Shown piece by piece: positions 17,142 through 24,990 of a stretch of 64,000 nucleotides of DNA. The translations under genes were made by a program, and so were the position numbers. Each line of letters begins with the position of its first letter. Within the stretch, counting starts at the first letter, position 1. Source of the DNA: Pseudonocardia autotrophica (GTDB lineage Bacteria; Actinomycetota; Actinomycetes; Mycobacteriales; Pseudonocardiaceae); the NCBI RefSeq assembly GCF_003945385.1, contig NZ_AP018920.1, positions 4,030,001-4,094,000 of the forward strand. Reading direction: 5' to 3'. The notes below the pieces were generated by a model that worked only from the letters and a program-made list of their open reading frames with translations, did no database searches and was not told the origin of the DNA.

Positions 17142-17260
17142 ATGCGGATCGACCGACGACATCCGTACGTTCCGGGCACCCGATCAGCCCCACAGAGCCC
17201 GGCCACGCCCTCCGCCATCGAGGGACCGCGGTGTCTGTGTTCCTCATGAAGGACGAGCCC

Positions 17261-17446
17261 ATGGGATATCTCCCCGTCGGACGCGAGAACAGCCCCCCGA
17301 TCCAGCCGGACCACGAGAACCAGGGCTCGGGACTGTCCGTCGCCGAGGGTGCCCCGCCCGGTCTGCTCCGGACGCACGCCGAGGAGGCCGACGCGGCGCC
17401 GAACCCGTTCCTCGGCTCGGTCCGCGAGGAGGCCGGGGTCGCGTGA
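17261..17446 (+). pseudogene. Non-heme haloperoxidase (alpha/beta hydrolase) remnant with internal deletion
   Basis: An open frame of 61 codons whose first part (MGYLPVGRENSPPIQPDHENQ then GSG) matches the start of non-heme chloroperoxidases (MPxITVGxENSxxIxLYYEDHGxG) and whose last part (AEGAPPGLLRTHAEEADAAP) matches their end (VEGAPHGLLWTHAEEVN). About 220 residues in between, including the nucleophile and acid, are missing, so no enzyme can result. The upstream AAGGACG still serves as a ribosome site, and the stop overlaps the MoaF-like GTG by 4 bp. An alternative ATG lies at 17246. Confidence 0.7.
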
Positions 17447-17760
17447 CCGAGCAACTGGTCGGCCGGACCTACTACTTCGATCTGAGCCCGCTGAAGGTGC
17501 GGTTCACCTTCGACTCGCCGTCCCAGGGCAGCTTCGTCGTGCAGGAAGGCGGCGGGCTCGCGCCGGACGGCCACGCCGAGACCGTCACGCTGGACCTGAG
17601 GAGGATCCGCGACGGCGTCTACCTGAACTCGTGGACCGAAGCGAGCGGCGCCACGGTGACGCACGTGGAGGACTTCGCCAACGCGACGGTGTACTCCAAC
17701 GTCACCGTCGACGGCATCCTGTACAACCTCGTCGGAACCATCACGGAGGCACGACCATGA
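17443..17760 (+). CDS. MoaF-like domain protein
   Basis: 105 residues. The pattern GRTYYFDLSPLKVRFTFDSP, then GVYLNSWTEASGATVTHVEDF and a C-terminal NLVGTIT, resembles the MoaF beta-barrel domain (lipocalin-like) found in small-molecule-modifying clusters. The function of this domain is poorly defined. The GTG start overlaps the stop of the haloperoxidase remnant and the stop overlaps the next gene (ATGA), so the decayed ORF probably still supplies translational coupling. Confidence 0.65.
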   Translation: MTEQLVGRTYYFDLSPLKVRFTFDSPSQGSFVVQEGGGLAPDGHAETVTLDLRRIRDGVYLNSWTEASGATVTHVEDFANATVYSNVTVDGILYNLVGTITEARP

Positions 17761-18152
17761 CCGACGACACCGTCACCGAGAACGATCGGGCCAGGCGCAA
17801 CACCGAGATCGTGGTCACCGCGATGCGCGAGCTCTTCGTCGACAAGGACCTCACCGCGCTGGACCGCTACTGGGCCGAGCCGTACGTGCAGCACAGCCCG
17901 CAGATGCCCGACGGCCTCGGCACGTTGCGGGCCGTGGTGCCCGGCCTGGAGGGGTTCTCGTGGGAGCCGCAGCGCACCGCGGCCCAGGGCGACCTCGTGT
18001 TCACGCACAGCCTCGTGCACGGGTGGGGGCCCGGTCCGGTGGTGATCGTCGACATCTTCCGGCTGGAGAACGGCCGCATCGTCGAGCACTGGGACGTCGT
18101 GCAGGACCTCACCGAGCCCGGGTCGACGGCCAGCGGGAACGCCATGGTGTGA
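17757..18152 (+). CDS. NTF2-like / SnoaL-family protein
   Basis: 131 residues. RNTEIVVTAMRELFVDKDLT, YVQHSPQMPDG, LVFTHSLVHGWGPGPVVIVD and the closing FRLENGRIVEHWDVVQD are the standard pattern of the SnoaL-like cone fold. Family members are small cyclases, isomerases or hydrolases; the active-site identity is not clear here. It is coupled by ATGA to the MoaF-like gene. The two probably act together on one small molecule, and with the haloperoxidase before it decayed. Confidence 0.85.
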   Translation: MTDDTVTENDRARRNTEIVVTAMRELFVDKDLTALDRYWAEPYVQHSPQMPDGLGTLRAVVPGLEGFSWEPQRTAAQGDLVFTHSLVHGWGPGPVVIVDIFRLENGRIVEHWDVVQDLTEPGSTASGNAMV

Positions 18153-18254
18153 CCCGCGAGGCCGGTGACCCGCAAGGTTGTCGGCGCCCGGTCGCAAGCA
18201 CGGGACAGCTCCTGCCGTCGGTCGGCGTGCCGGGCGTGACGTCCGTTCCGGCGC

Positions 18255-19004
18255 TCACCAGACGGCACGGCCCCCGGACAGGTCGAACGTCATCCCGGTG
18301 GTGAAGGAACACTCCTCGGACGCCATCCAGGCGATCATCGCCGCTGCCTCGTCGGGACGCCCGATCCGCTTCATCGGGACCCTGGACGCCGCCCACTGTG
18401 ACACCTCCGGCGGAGTACGGGACTCCCAGTCCCGGAACAGCGGGGTGTCGAACAGCGTCGGGGTCACCGCGTTCACGGCGATGTTCGCCTCCGCGACCTC
18501 ACGTGCGATGGTCCGGGTCAGCGCGAGGACCCCTGCCTTCGACGCGACGTAGCCGGCCTGGTTCGGGCTGCCGTCTTTCGCCGCCATCGACGACACGTTC
18601 ACGATCCGGCCGTAGCCACCCGCGAGCATGTGCGGAATCGCGGTGCGGCAGGTGTGGAAGACACCGGTGAGGTTGACGGCCAGTTCACGGTGCCAGGTCT
18701 CGGGCGGGTAGTCCTGCACCACCCACGTACCGTCGGCGATGCCGGCCGCGTTGACCAGGATGTCGACGCCGCCGAGCCGGTCCACCACCCGGGCCGTCGC
18801 GGCCTCGACCGCCGCCAGATCGGTGACGTCGACCCGGTCCCGCAGTACCTCGCCGGGCAGGTCGGAGGGCACGTCGCCGACGTCCCACACGGCGACCTGC
18901 GCTGCGGACCCCAGGAACCGACGGGTCACCGCGAGCCCGATCCCGCTCGCGCCGCCGGTCACCACCGCGACCCGACCGGACAGGTCGATCTCGTTGCGCT
19001 GCAT
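18255..19004 (-). CDS. SDR family NAD(P)-dependent oxidoreductase (FabG-like)
   Basis: 249 residues with TGGASGIGLAV, NAAG, the SSMAAKDGSPNQ Ser loop and YVASK. The C-terminal GMTFDLSGGRAVW replaces the usual GGxT(A/S) ending. It probably reduces or oxidises a 3-hydroxyacyl or alicyclic alcohol. It lies 25 bp after the stop-proximal end of the second SDR gene, as the last member of the minus-strand catabolic region. Confidence 0.88.
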   Translation of the reverse strand: MQRNEIDLSGRVAVVTGGASGIGLAVTRRFLGSAAQVAVWDVGDVPSDLPGEVLRDRVDVTDLAAVEAATARVVDRLGGVDILVNAAGIADGTWVVQDYPPETWHRELAVNLTGVFHTCRTAIPHMLAGGYGRIVNVSSMAAKDGSPNQAGYVASKAGVLALTRTIAREVAEANIAVNAVTPTLFDTPLFRDWESRTPPEVSQWAASRVPMKRIGRPDEAAAMIAWMASEECSFTTGMTFDLSGGRAVW

Positions 19005-19029
19005 ACATTTCCTCCTCGGACGAAGCGGA

Positions 19030-19836
19030 TCAGGTCAACCGGGTGGCCCCGTCGACCGCCAGGATCTGTCCCGTGACGTATGCGGCCATCGGGGACACCA
19101 GGTAGACGTAGGCGTCGGCGACGTCCTCCGGGGTACCCAGCCTGCGCAGTGCGCTGTCGGCGGCCTTCTCGGCGAATCCGGTGTGCACCGACTCGGCCCG
19201 GACGCGTTCGGTCATGGTGTAGCCGGGTGCGACGGCGTTGACCCGGATCCCCTCCGGGCCGAGCTCCTCGGCCAGCGACCGCGTGTAGTGGACGACGGCG
19301 GCCTTGGCCAGCGCGTAGCCGGACAACGTCCCGCCCGGCATCACCCCCGACGCGGACAACGACGAGGTGGTGACGATGCTCGGCGCACCGCCCGCCGCCG
19401 CCGAGGCCCGCAACGCGGGCACCGCGGCCTGGCACACGTGGATCGTGGTCATCAGGTTGACCTCGAGCAGGGTCCGGACATCGGAGACCGGGATCTCCGA
19501 TGCTGCGCTGCGGGCGAACGGGGTGATCGCGCCACCCGCGACCGCCACCACCACGTCCAGGCCGCCCCACTCCGCGACGACCCGATCGACCGCGGCACGG
19601 GCGGCGGACCGGTCGGTCAGGTCGGCCCGGATCCCGAGACCGCGGCGGCCCAGCGCGGCCACGACCTGCGCGGTCGGCTCGCCGTCGTCGTCCGACACCT
19701 CGGCACGAGAGTCCGGGTTCCGGTCCAGCACCGCGACGTCGGCGCCGCACTCCGCCAGCCGCAGCGCGGTGGCCCGTCCGATGCCGCGGCCTGCGCCGGT
19801 GACCAGCGCGCGCACGCCGGTGAGGTCGATGCTCAT
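19030..19836 (-). CDS. SDR family NAD(P)-dependent oxidoreductase
   Basis: 268 residues from ATG 19836, which overlaps the acyl-CoA ligase stop by 4 bp. It has TGAGRGIGRATALRL, an unusual AVAGG in place of NAG, TTSSLSASG and YALAK, ending with TGQILAVDGATRLT. Close coupling to the CoA ligase suggests that it acts on the CoA ester or on a hydroxylated ring intermediate of the same pathway. Confidence 0.88.
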   Translation of the reverse strand: MSIDLTGVRALVTGAGRGIGRATALRLAECGADVAVLDRNPDSRAEVSDDDGEPTAQVVAALGRRGLGIRADLTDRSAARAAVDRVVAEWGGLDVVVAVAGGAITPFARSAASEIPVSDVRTLLEVNLMTTIHVCQAAVPALRASAAAGGAPSIVTTSSLSASGVMPGGTLSGYALAKAAVVHYTRSLAEELGPEGIRVNAVAPGYTMTERVRAESVHTGFAEKAADSALRRLGTPEDVADAYVYLVSPMAAYVTGQILAVDGATRLT

Positions 19837-21395
19837 GCCTGCCGCTCCTCGACCAGGACTCGCTTGAGGATCTTGCCGTTGTCGTTGCGCGGCAGCTCGT
19901 CGACCACCTCGATCCGCTTGGGGGTCTTGACCCCGCCCAGCAGCGGACGCACCGCGCGGCGCAGGGCCCCGGGATCGACGACGGCCCCCTCCTCGGCGCT
20001 GACCACCGCGACGACCGCCTCCCCCCAGGTCTGGTCGGGGAGACCGAACACCGCGCACTCCCGCACCCCGGGCTGGGCGGCGACAACGGTCTCGACCTCC
20101 GCCGGGTACACGTTGAACCCACCGGTGATGATCAGGTCGGTCTCCCGGCCGACCAGGGTCAGGAAGCCGTCGGCGTCGAGGAAACCGATGTCGCCCGTGC
20201 TGCGGAAACCGTCAGCCTCGGTACGTGACGCCGTGGCTGCGGGGTCCCGGTAGTAGCCGGCCATGGTGAACGCACCGCGGACCAGGATCCGGCCCGGCTC
20301 CCCGGCGGGGAGGTCGTCGCCCTCGGGATCGACGATCCGGACCTCGCTGACGGCGGTCGGCCTGCCGACGCTGCGCAGCCGCACGTCCGGTGCTGCGGCA
20401 CCGTCGACGAGATGCTCGTCAGCGCGGAACCGGGTGATGAACATCGGGGACTCGGTCTGCCCGTAACCACCCTCCAGAACCGGCCCGAACACCGCCAGGG
20501 CCTCCCGGATCCGGCTCAGCGCGGTGGGTGCGCCGCCGTAGACCAGTGCGCGCAGCGACGAGGTGTCGTAGGAGTCGCGGTGCGGCGCGTCCAGCAACCG
20601 GTAGAGCATCGTGGGGGTGACGGTGAGGGTGGTGACGCGGTGCCGGTCGATCGCGGCGAGCACCGCGGTCTCGTCGAAACTCGGCAGGATCACCACCGCG
20701 CCACCGCTCGCGACGACCGACAGGCAGATCCGCCCGCCGACGTGGGTCAACGGGGCCGCGGCCAGGTAGACGTCTCCGGGCACGGCCTGGACCTGCGCGT
20801 ACGCGTCGACGATCGCCGCCAACCGCTCGTGGGTGAAGGCGACCCCCTTGGGCCGGCCGGTGGTCCCGCCGGTCGGGAAGATCGCCGCCAGCTCGCGGTC
20901 CGCCTCGTCGCCCGCCCGTGCAGCCGGTCGATCGGCCGGGACCGAGCTCAGCTGGTCCAGCTCGACGACCCCGCCCAGCCCGGGCACCCGGGCGGCGATC
21001 TCGGTCGCGACCGCACGGAGATCCGGGTGCACCACGAGCAGATCGCATCCGAACTGTTCGAGCAGACCGGCGATCGTGTCCACCGACTCCCGGGAGTTGA
21101 CGGGCAGCCAGGCCGCCCCGACCGTGAGAACCGCGATCGTCGCGACGACGACGCGTGGATCGTTCGGGCTCAGCACCGCCACCTTGTTCAGGGGCCCGAT
21201 CCCTCTGCCACGCAACCCCTCCGCCGCCGCCTCGACGCCGACCCAGGTCCGTCGGTAGGTCAGCTCGACGGGTTCGCCGTCGAACTCCCAGCGCAGGCAC
21301 ACCGCATCGGGCTGCGCCGCGGCGCGGTCCCGGATCCGTCGTGCCACCGGGGAGATCACCCGGTCTCCGGCCGTGGTCGTCGTGTCGAGTGGCAC
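19833..21395 (-). CDS. Acyl-CoA synthetase / AMP-dependent ligase
   Basis: 520 residues. The AMP-binding P-loop is IFPTGGTTGRPKGVAF; GYGQTESPMF, RSTGDIGFLDADGF and the C-terminal ELPRNDNGKILKR with catalytic Lys are all present. It should activate a carboxylic acid, probably a medium-chain, aromatic or alicyclic acid, to its CoA thioester. It heads the ligase-SDR-SDR group and may supply CoA esters to the dehydrogenase/hydratase/lyase chain just upstream, which has no CoA-activating enzyme of its own. Confidence 0.9.
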   Translation of the reverse strand: MPLDTTTTAGDRVISPVARRIRDRAAAQPDAVCLRWEFDGEPVELTYRRTWVGVEAAAEGLRGRGIGPLNKVAVLSPNDPRVVVATIAVLTVGAAWLPVNSRESVDTIAGLLEQFGCDLLVVHPDLRAVATEIAARVPGLGGVVELDQLSSVPADRPAARAGDEADRELAAIFPTGGTTGRPKGVAFTHERLAAIVDAYAQVQAVPGDVYLAAAPLTHVGGRICLSVVASGGAVVILPSFDETAVLAAIDRHRVTTLTVTPTMLYRLLDAPHRDSYDTSSLRALVYGGAPTALSRIREALAVFGPVLEGGYGQTESPMFITRFRADEHLVDGAAAPDVRLRSVGRPTAVSEVRIVDPEGDDLPAGEPGRILVRGAFTMAGYYRDPAATASRTEADGFRSTGDIGFLDADGFLTLVGRETDLIITGGFNVYPAEVETVVAAQPGVRECAVFGLPDQTWGEAVVAVVSAEEGAVVDPGALRRAVRPLLGGVKTPKRIEVVDELPRNDNGKILKRVLVEERQA

Positions 21396-21429
21396 GGTGC
21401 CTCCTTGCCCCGTCGTGCCCCGGTGCCGG

Positions 21430-21816
21430 TCACGCTCTGCGCGTGACCGGCACCGCCAGCATTCGTTCGATCCCCTCGAGCAGGTGTTCGGGGGTGCAGC
21501 TCTTGGTCAGGAACGCGGTGGCGCCCGCCGCGCGCGCCGCGGGCTCGGACTCGGCACGCAACGAGAGGGCCAGCACCCGGACCCCGCATCCGGTGAGATC
21601 CCGGATGAGCGCGCAGCCCTGCGCGAGCGCCGGGAGCAGCGGCTCGACCACCGCGGCCGTCGGACGCGCCGCACGGTGCGCCTGTTCGGCGTCCGCCGCC
21701 TCGACGACTGTCCACGGGCCCGCCGCCCGCGCCAGTGTGCGCAGGGCCCGGCGGACCCGCGGGTCCGCGTCGGCCACGAGGAGGTTCCCCGCCTGTTGTG
21801 CCATGCCCCCAGCCAA
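21430..21816 (-). CDS. Stand-alone receiver-like protein lacking the phosphoacceptor Asp
   Basis: 128 residues (ATG 21804 would give MAQQAGN). It has the CheY-like layout: acidic pair LLVADADP (Asp16, Asp18), Ser85 in LALSL and Lys105 in FLTKS. The expected phosphoacceptor Asp is replaced by Glu58 in AVVEPLLP. It has no output domain. Glu at this position can mimic a permanently phosphorylated receiver. It sits 70 bp after the LuxR-type regulator and may modulate that pathway. Confidence 0.65.
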   Translation of the reverse strand: MAGGMAQQAGNLLVADADPRVRRALRTLARAAGPWTVVEAADAEQAHRAARPTAAVVEPLLPALAQGCALIRDLTGCGVRVLALSLRAESEPAARAAGATAFLTKSCTPEHLLEGIERMLAVPVTRRA

Positions 21817-21886
21817 CTGCCCCGGGCACGACGGGCGAAGCGACGCGGGACGCGACGACCTGCGACATCTGTCCCGGTCGGCCCCC

Positions 21887-22555
21887 TCAGTCCACGGTCA
21901 CCAGCCCGTTGCGGATGGCCCACAGCGCGGCTTGGACCCGCGACTCGAGCCCGAGCTTGCCGATGACGTGGCTGACGTGTGTCCGGGCGGTGCGTTCGCT
22001 GATCACCAGCGTGGTCGCGATGTCCTGGTTGGACTTTCCTGCCGCGACGAGCACGAGTACCTCGCGCTCACGGGCGGTGAGATCGTGCACCGGCCGACCG
22101 GCCCCCATCGATCGGGCCAGCGCACGCGCGATCTTGGCGTCGAGGTGCACCTCGTCGCGCGCGGCGGCACGGATCGCGGTGGCGATCTCGTCCGAGTCGG
22201 CGTCCTTGAGCACGTAGCCCGAGGCGCCCACCTCCAACGCGGCGCGTGCCCGCTCGGTGTCGTTGTAGCTGGTCAGCGCGATGACTTTGACACTCGGGTG
22301 TGCCGCGCGGACCGCCGCGATCGCGTCGATGCCCCCGAGCCTCGGCATCATCAGGTCCATCAGGACGACGTCCGGGAGCGGGTGCCGATGGGCCGCCTGC
22401 CGGGCCAGGTGCTCGAGTGCGGCCCGTCCGTCGCCGAAGTCGCCGACGACCGCGATCCCGGGTACCGCGTCGAGGAATGCGCGCAACCCACGCCGGACGA
22501 CCGCGTGGTCGTCCACGAGCAGCGTGCTGATCGGCACCTGGTCCGGCGTGGTCAC
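21887..22555 (-). CDS. NarL/LuxR-family response regulator
   Basis: 222 residues. The receiver has VDDHAVVRRGLRAFLD, phosphoacceptor Asp67 in VVLMDLMMP and GYVLKDADSDEI. The LuxR domain is LTAREREVLVLVAAGKSNQD with TARTHVSHVIGKLGL. No kinase is adjacent, but a cytosolic GAF-HisKA_3 kinase of the matching NarX/DevS-like class stands at 28111, at the far end of the same catabolic block. It starts 13 bp after the stop of the esterase gene and so is probably co-transcribed. Confidence 0.92.
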   Translation of the reverse strand: MTTPDQVPISTLLVDDHAVVRRGLRAFLDAVPGIAVVGDFGDGRAALEHLARQAAHRHPLPDVVLMDLMMPRLGGIDAIAAVRAAHPSVKVIALTSYNDTERARAALEVGASGYVLKDADSDEIATAIRAAARDEVHLDAKIARALARSMGAGRPVHDLTAREREVLVLVAAGKSNQDIATTLVISERTARTHVSHVIGKLGLESRVQAALWAIRNGLVTVD

Positions 22556-22568
22556 CGGGTCCTCCCCG

Positions 22569-23486
22569 TCATCGGGCGTCTCCGTCCGTCCGGGAGCGGA
22601 CGAAGTTCACCACAGCCTGCAGCGCCGCGTCCCCCTCCGGTACCCGCGAGGCGAAGAACGGCATGATGTGGAGCATGTCCGGCCAGACGTCGAGATCAGT
22701 GTCCACGCCTGCGTCCCGCAGCCGCCGGGCAGCCCGCAGCGCGTCGTCGAGCAGGCACTCGGTCGTCCCCACCTGCACGTACGTCGGAGGTAGCCCGGTG
22801 AGGTCGGCGAACAGCGGCGAGGCCAGCGGATCGTAGGGATCACCGTCGGCTCCGAGGTAGCGCTCGGCGTAGGCGTGACTGCCGGCGGGGGTGACGATCG
22901 GGTCGATCGGCGCGTTCATCTGCACCGACCGGCCGGTGTGGGCGAGATCGAGCAGCGGCGAGATCAGTGCCAGTCCGTCGGGCGGGTCCAGCCCGCGGTC
23001 GCGCGCGACGAGTGCGGTCGACAGGGCCAGCCCACCACCGGCGGAGTCCCCCGCCACGACGACCGGGCCCGCGCCCGCGGCCCGCAGCCACTCGTAGGCC
23101 GCGACGGCGTCGTCGAGCGCGGCCGGGAAGCGGTGCTCGGGCGCCCGCCGGTACTCCACGGTCAGGACCGCGCAGCCGGTACGGACCGCCAGCCGCGCCG
23201 AGAGGTCCCGGAAGGCCGGCACCGACCCGATCGTGAAGCCGCCCCCGTGCAGGTAGAGCAGCACACCACGGGTGGTTCCCGCCGGCCGGCGGGCCCACTC
23301 GGCCGGCACCCCGTTGGCCTCGACCTGCTCGGTGTGCACCTCCGGCGGATCGGCGAGCTGGGCGGCGAACCGCTCGAAGCCCGCCCGCAGGTCCGCGACC
23401 GGGCGGGTGTCGGCTTCGAAGGGGCGCGCCCGGAGCTGGTCGACCAGGTCCCGGAACTCCGGGCTTGTCCCGGGCAGGGGGCTCAC
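22569..23486 (-). CDS. Alpha/beta hydrolase, HSL-type esterase
   Basis: 305 residues from GTG 23486, which overlaps the lyase stop (GTGA). The oxyanion motif LYLHGGGFTIGS and nucleophile motif AGDSAGGGLAL are the signatures of hormone-sensitive-lipase esterases; the later DMLHIMPFF supplies the His. It may hydrolyse a lactone, ester or CoA thioester arising in the pathway. It ends the six-gene overlapping chain. Confidence 0.9.
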   Translation of the reverse strand: MSPLPGTSPEFRDLVDQLRARPFEADTRPVADLRAGFERFAAQLADPPEVHTEQVEANGVPAEWARRPAGTTRGVLLYLHGGGFTIGSVPAFRDLSARLAVRTGCAVLTVEYRRAPEHRFPAALDDAVAAYEWLRAAGAGPVVVAGDSAGGGLALSTALVARDRGLDPPDGLALISPLLDLAHTGRSVQMNAPIDPIVTPAGSHAYAERYLGADGDPYDPLASPLFADLTGLPPTYVQVGTTECLLDDALRAARRLRDAGVDTDLDVWPDMLHIMPFFASRVPEGDAALQAVVNFVRSRTDGDAR

Positions 23487-24490
23487 GGGAGCACTCCGAC
23501 CGGCTGTGTCCCGACCGGCTGTGATCCGTCCGGCTGCGACTCGTCGGGCTGTGGCTCCTCGGGGAGGGCTCCGATCAGCCGCGCTCGTTCCAGCACGACC
23601 TCGAAGATCCGGGCGGTGGCCGCGTCGACCATCATCCCGTCTACGGCTACCGCGCCCTCGCCGGCCTCCTCGGCGGCCCGCATCGTGTGCACGACCTTCC
23701 GAGCCTTCTCGACATCCGCCGCTGTGGGCGAGAAGACCTCGTTGGCCGGGCGGATCTGGTTCGGGTGGATCGCCCACTTCCCCACCGCGCCGAGCTCAGC
23801 GGCCCAGGTGGCCTGCTCGGTGTAGGCGGTGGTGTCGCGGAACTCGCCGAACGGACCGTCGATCGCGTCCAGGCCGTTCACCCGCGCGGCGACAATCATC
23901 CTGGTGCGGGCGGAGTGCCAGATGTCGCCCGGGTAGGCGGTGCTGGTGCCGATGTGCGCGCCGCGCATGCCGTGGCTGGCCGCGAGGTCCCCCACGCCGA
24001 GGATCAGGGCCTCGATCCGGGGGCAGCAGGCGGCGATCTCGTCCACCCGGGCCAGCGCCTCGACCTCCTCGATCAGCAGCTCGAGCCCGATCCGGCCGGC
24101 CTCCAGGCCCAGCTTCCTCTCGAGCTGGGTGAGCAGGCTGTCGACGAACCAGACGTCGCGGGGTGCCTTGACCTTCGGCACGATGAGGACGTCGAGCGCG
24201 TCCCCCGCCCCGGTGACGACGTCGACGACGTCGTCGAGGCACCAGTGCGTGTGCACGCCGTTGATCCGCACGGCACGGGTCTTGGTGCCCCAGTCCAGGC
24301 CGCGCAGGGCCCGGACCGCGCCGGCGCGGGCGGAGGCCTTGGCGTTGGGGGCGACGGCGTCCTCGAGATCGAGGAAGACCAGGTCGGCGTCGCCCGCCGC
24401 AGCCTTGGCCATCATCTTCTCGCTGGTGGCGGGCACCGACAGCTCGGAGCGGCGGGCACGGAGGGGGCGGGTCACGGAGGCACCTCTCAT
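23483..24490 (-). CDS. HpcH/HpaI aldolase / malyl-CoA lyase-type CitE-like enzyme
   Basis: 335 residues from ATG 24490 (ATGA overlap with the MaoC gene). RSELSVPATSEKMMAKAAAG, VFLDLEDAVAPNAKASARAG, the Arg in TRAVRINGVHTHW, LELLIEEVEAL and GKWAIHPNQI follow the L-malyl-CoA/beta-methylmalyl-CoA lyase (MclA) pattern more closely than short CitE proteins. It probably cleaves a 3-hydroxyacyl-CoA into glyoxylate or another 2-oxo acid plus acyl-CoA. The C-terminus carries a degenerate tail of pentapeptides (SQPDG, SQPVG, TQPVG) beyond the family end. Confidence 0.88.
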   Translation of the reverse strand: MRGASVTRPLRARRSELSVPATSEKMMAKAAAGDADLVFLDLEDAVAPNAKASARAGAVRALRGLDWGTKTRAVRINGVHTHWCLDDVVDVVTGAGDALDVLIVPKVKAPRDVWFVDSLLTQLERKLGLEAGRIGLELLIEEVEALARVDEIAACCPRIEALILGVGDLAASHGMRGAHIGTSTAYPGDIWHSARTRMIVAARVNGLDAIDGPFGEFRDTTAYTEQATWAAELGAVGKWAIHPNQIRPANEVFSPTAADVEKARKVVHTMRAAEEAGEGAVAVDGMMVDAATARIFEVVLERARLIGALPEEPQPDESQPDGSQPVGTQPVGVLP

Positions 24491-24990
24491 CGGGAGAACC
24501 AGTGGCTGCGGCGTTTGATCAGGACGGAGCGCTCGCACTCGAAGACGATCCGGTCGTCGGCGGTGGCGCCCCAGTGGTGGAACCGGACGGTTCCGGCGTC
24601 CTCGCGATCGGCCGGATCAGCGGCGAGGACCTCGGTGTAGGCGTAGATCGTGTCACCGTGGAACACCGGGGCCCGGAATCGCATACCGGTGAGTCCGAGC
24701 TCGGCGAGTGCGTTCTCCGCGGTGTCCTGGCTGGTCAATCCGACCGTGAGCGAGCCGGTGATCATGCCGAACACGATCCGGCTGTCGCCCCACGGTGAGT
24801 CGGCCATGCTGTGCTCGTTCCAGTGTTCCTGGGCGGTGTTCATGACCATCTTGGTGAGGAGCTGGTTCTCGACCTCGTCGATCGTGGCGCCCCGGGCGTG
24901 CCGCCAGCGGTCGCCGGGGTGGAAGTCCTCGAACCAGGTACCCTCCCCCGTCCGCCGGGCCAGCGGCCCCCGCACGTCCCCGGCGCTCAC
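24487..24990 (-). CDS. MaoC-family (hot-dog) hydratase, mesaconyl-CoA hydratase-like
   Basis: 167 residues from GTG 24990 (GTGA overlap with the dehydrogenase stop). WFEDFHPGDRWRHARGATID, RIVFGMITGSLTVGLTSQD, GMRFRAPVFHGDTIYAYTEV and the closing KRRSHW resemble the single MaoC repeats of mesaconyl-CoA and itaconyl-CoA type hydratases. It is coupled directly to the malyl-CoA-type lyase, which fits hydration of an unsaturated acyl-CoA followed by cleavage. Confidence 0.85.
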   Translation of the reverse strand: MSAGDVRGPLARRTGEGTWFEDFHPGDRWRHARGATIDEVENQLLTKMVMNTAQEHWNEHSMADSPWGDSRIVFGMITGSLTVGLTSQDTAENALAELGLTGMRFRAPVFHGDTIYAYTEVLAADPADREDAGTVRFHHWGATADDRIVFECERSVLIKRRSHWFSR

